From Deinococcus humi (GTDB lineage: Bacteria; Deinococcota; Deinococci; Deinococcales; Deinococcaceae): a stretch of 64,000 bases of DNA. The stretch spans positions 558,001-622,000 of the forward strand of contig NZ_JACHFL010000001.1 of the NCBI RefSeq assembly GCF_014201875.1, read 5' to 3'. Under the pieces are notes generated by a model, which was not told where the DNA came from, did no database searches, and saw nothing but the letters and a program-made list of their open reading frames with translations. Below, piece by piece: positions 61,631 through 64,000 of this stretch; position 1 is the first letter of the stretch; each line of letters starts with the position of its first letter. Made by a program: the position numbers and the translations under genes.

Positions 61631-63115
61631 ATGCCCACCATCGAACAGCCTGTCCAGCCCGCCGCCCCCCAGACCGCCCTCGTTCCTGTTTCCGTCGTCT
61701 ACGGCGATGGTATCGGCCCCGAAATCATGGGGGCCACCCTCCGCATTCTGCAGGCGGCGGGCGCGCGAATTGCTCCGCAGGAGGTCCGCATGGGTGAGGC
61801 GCTGTACCGGGAAGGCTTTACCTCCGGTTTCGCGCCCGACGCCTGGGACAACCTGCGCCAGACCGGGGTGCTGCTCAAGGCGCCGATCACCACGCCACAG
61901 GGCGGCGGCTACAAGAGCCTGAACGTGACCCTCCGCAAGTCGCTGGGCCTGTACGCCAACGTGCGTCCCTGCCGCGCCTACGCACCGTACGTGCCGACGC
62001 ACCACCCCGCGATGGATCTGGTGATCATTCGCGAGAACGAGGAAGACCTGTACGCGGGCATCGAGCACCGCCAGACCCGCGAGGTGATGCAGTGCCTAAA
62101 GCTGATCACCCGCCCCGGCTGCGAGAAGATCGTGCGCTACGCTTTCGAATACGCCCGCGCTAATGGTCGTAAGAAAGTCACGGCCTTGAGCAAGGACAAC
62201 ATCATGAAGATGTGCGACGGGCTCTTTCACACCGTCTTCGACGAGATCAGCGCCGAGTACCCGGACATTCAGGCCGAGCATCAGATCATCGACATCGGCA
62301 CGGCGCGGGTGGCGGCCAGACCGGAAGGGTATGACGTGATCGTGACCCTCAACCTGTACGGCGACATCCTCTCAGACGTGGCGGCGGAGGTGGCCGGTTC
62401 GGTGGGACTGGCGGGCAGCGCGAATATCGGTGACAGTTTCGCCATGTTCGAGGCCATCCACGGTTCGGCCCCCGATCTGGCCGGGCAGGACGCGGCCAAC
62501 CCCGGCGGTCTGATCTCGGCGGCGGCGCTGATGCTGGGGCATCTGGGCCAGCACGAGGTGGCCGCCAGCATTCAGAACGCCCTGCTGTGTGCGCTGGAGG
62601 ACGGGATGCATACCAGGGATGTCGCCGGGCCCCACACGAAAGAGGTGCTGGGGACGCAGGCTTTTGCCGATGCCATCATCGAGCGGCTGGGACGCGTGCC
62701 GCAACACCTTCCGGCCGTTACCGCCGACTCGGGGGCCAGGAAAATGCCTGTCCGGCAGCCCGCGGAGCCCGCCCACATCGACAAGCAGCTTGTCGGGACT
62801 GATGTCTTCTTCGAATGGACGGATGCTGGACGTGACCCTGAAGTGCTGGCCGCCATCCTGCAGGAGGCGCAGCTTGACGGCGTGCCGCTGCGGATGATCA
62901 CCAACCGGGGGGTCAAGGTCTGGCCGGACGGTCTGCCCGAGACCTTTAAATCCGATCACTGGCGCTGCCGCTTCCAGTCGGAGACGCCTGTCACCCACCG
63001 TGATCTGCTGGCCCTGTTGGTCCGCGTCCACGACAAGGGACTGGATTTCATCAAGACCGAACACCTCTACACCTTCGACGGCGTGCCGGGGTATTCGCTG
63101 GGCCAGGGCCAGTAA
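61631..63115 (+). CDS. icd: Isocitrate dehydrogenase (NADP type), Thermus-like long form
   Basis: 494 aa. Core motifs: VVYGDGIGPEIMG, the substrate-Ser loop TLRKSLGLYANVRPCR, IIRENEEDLYAGIEHR, NLYGDILSDVAAEVAGSVG and EAIHGSAPDLAGQDAANP. The last 140 residues form the extra C-terminal domain (VGTDVFFEWTDAGRDPEVLA) also found in the Thermus enzyme. It makes 2-oxoglutarate in the TCA cycle. AGGAG lies 7 nt before the ATG. Confidence 0.93.
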   Translation: MPTIEQPVQPAAPQTALVPVSVVYGDGIGPEIMGATLRILQAAGARIAPQEVRMGEALYREGFTSGFAPDAWDNLRQTGVLLKAPITTPQGGGYKSLNVTLRKSLGLYANVRPCRAYAPYVPTHHPAMDLVIIRENEEDLYAGIEHRQTREVMQCLKLITRPGCEKIVRYAFEYARANGRKKVTALSKDNIMKMCDGLFHTVFDEISAEYPDIQAEHQIIDIGTARVAARPEGYDVIVTLNLYGDILSDVAAEVAGSVGLAGSANIGDSFAMFEAIHGSAPDLAGQDAANPGGLISAAALMLGHLGQHEVAASIQNALLCALEDGMHTRDVAGPHTKEVLGTQAFADAIIERLGRVPQHLPAVTADSGARKMPVRQPAEPAHIDKQLVGTDVFFEWTDAGRDPEVLAAILQEAQLDGVPLRMITNRGVKVWPDGLPETFKSDHWRCRFQSETPVTHRDLLALLVRVHDKGLDFIKTEHLYTFDGVPGYSLGQGQ

Positions 63116-63140
63116 GGAGAGGCAGACCCGGCCTCATTCT

Positions 63141-64000
63141 CTACCGCGTCAGCGCCGCGTACCTCTGCAACACGTCCCAGCCCAGGCCCGCCATCATGAC
63201 CTCGCGGGCCTGGGCCACGCCCGCTGCGATGCTGTCCACACGCCCCGCTGTCCGCAGCGCCGCCCCCGCGTTGAGGGCCACGATGTCGCGCTGGGCCTCG
63301 GTTCCGCCGCCCGTCAGCAGGGCCCGGGTGATCCCGGCGTTCTCGGCAGGAGTACCCCCCACCAGCGACTCGCGCGGATGCACATTCACGCCCACTTCCT
63401 CGGGATGCACCTGACGGTCAATAATCTCGCCGTCGCGCAGACCTGAGACGGTATTGACGCCGCAGACGGTAAATTCATCCAGACCGTCGCCGTAAACGAC
63501 GGTGGCCCCCTTCGCCCCCAGCAATCGCAGCACCTCGGCCAGCGTCCGCGTCAGCTCCGGCTTGAAGACGCCCACCACCAGGTGCGTGGCCCCCGCCGGA
63601 TTACTCAGTGGCCCCAGGATGTTAAAGACCGTGCGGGCGGCCAGATCCGAGCGGACCGGCGCGGCGTGGCGCAGGGCCGGATGGTAATTCCGGGCAAACA
63701 TGAAGCCCACGCCCAGTGTGTTCACGGCCTCCTCGATGGCTTCCGGGGGAGCGTCCAGGTTCACGCCCAGCGCCTCCAGCACGTCCGCACTGCCGGCACG
63801 GCTGCTGGCGGCGCGGTTGCCGTGCTTGGCGACGGGAACGCCCGCTCCGGCCACCACAAACGCCGTCGTGGTGCTGATGTTGAAGGTATGCGCCCCATCG
63901 CCCCCGGTGCCGACCACGTCCAGGAGAACCTCACGCGGACGGACGTTGACGCGCACCGCATTCTCGCGCATGGCCTGGGCAAATCCGGCGATCTCGTCGG
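63141..64000 (-). CDS. trpD: Anthranilate phosphoribosyltransferase (5' end cut by window)
   Basis: 286 codons are seen; the frame continues past the window edge (…EIAGFAQAMRENAV), so the N-terminus is missing. PRPP site VVGTGGDGAHTFNISTTTAFV, KHGNRAASSRAGSADVLEALGV and FNILGPLSNPAG identify TrpD. It joins anthranilate to PRPP in tryptophan synthesis. It is convergent with icd, 25 bp apart. Confidence 0.96.
   Translation of the reverse strand, partial: DEIAGFAQAMRENAVRVNVRPREVLLDVVGTGGDGAHTFNISTTTAFVVAGAGVPVAKHGNRAASSRAGSADVLEALGVNLDAPPEAIEEAVNTLGVGFMFARNYHPALRHAAPVRSDLAARTVFNILGPLSNPAGATHLVVGVFKPELTRTLAEVLRLLGAKGATVVYGDGLDEFTVCGVNTVSGLRDGEIIDRQVHPEEVGVNVHPRESLVGGTPAENAGITRALLTGGGTEAQRDIVALNAGAALRTAGRVDSIAAGVAQAREVMMAGLGWDVLQRYAALTR

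Overview
This is a 64 kb stretch of a high-GC chromosome that looks like Deinococcus. The evidence is gene content and style: SbcCD, a LysW-type lysine-pathway hydrolase (LysK), a Thermus-type long isocitrate dehydrogenase, an LptD-like outer-membrane protein beside a SpoIID protein, many secreted lipoproteins, and many genes whose -10 box sits 6-10 nt before the start codon (leaderless transcripts, known to be common in Deinococcus). No phage, insertion sequence, CRISPR array or plasmid gene was seen, so this is mostly core chromosome with a few lineage-specific islands. Both ends cut genes: a membrane Ser/Thr kinase with an NHL propeller on the left and trpD on the right.

Layout. 0-6.3 kb: kinase and the sbcC-sbcD repair nuclease genes. 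6.6-9.3 kb: an M20 peptidase and an exported S41 peptidase. 9.4-11.2 kb: accBC (fatty-acid synthesis). 11.5-17.6 kb: IclR regulator, M42 aminopeptidase, dihydrolipoyl dehydrogenase, mannose-6-phosphate isomerase and phosphohexomutase. 17.7-18.1 kb: tRNA-Glu(UUC) and tRNA-Ile(GAU), each with a good promoter and terminator. 18.2-24.6 kb: gltBD. 24.9-30.3 kb: envelope operon (SpoIID, LptD-like, lipoprotein). 30.4-33.8 kb: FAD oxidoreductase, tatA, comM-type ATPase. 33.8-36.1 kb: two tandem paralogous small proteins of unknown function and a membrane protein with a long disordered linker. 36.1-38.9 kb: lysK and mutL. 39-44 kb: M20 amidohydrolase with an ABC peptide-binding protein, then two tandem exported alpha/beta hydrolases.

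44.1-52.4 kb is the most unusual region. It is a run of exported lipoproteins containing one intact subtilase, a free-standing PPC-domain protein, and a large second subtilase whose catalytic His, Ser and oxyanion Asn are all replaced (a pseudoprotease). 52.7-57.5 kb: plsC-cmk, a B12-binding mutase subunit, MFS transporter, XdhC and RraA. 57.5-61.1 kb: lysine 2,3-aminomutase with a class III aminotransferase and a divergent Lrp regulator. 61.2-63.1 kb: a small winged-helix regulator divergent from icd; the region between holds three copies of an ATATACGA half-site laid over the icd promoter. trpD closes the window.

Most gene calls rest on recognisable motifs read directly from the sequence. 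Where the longest open frame began too far upstream, starts were reset using ribosome sites, leaderless -10 boxes, signal peptides or family N-termini; each case is stated.
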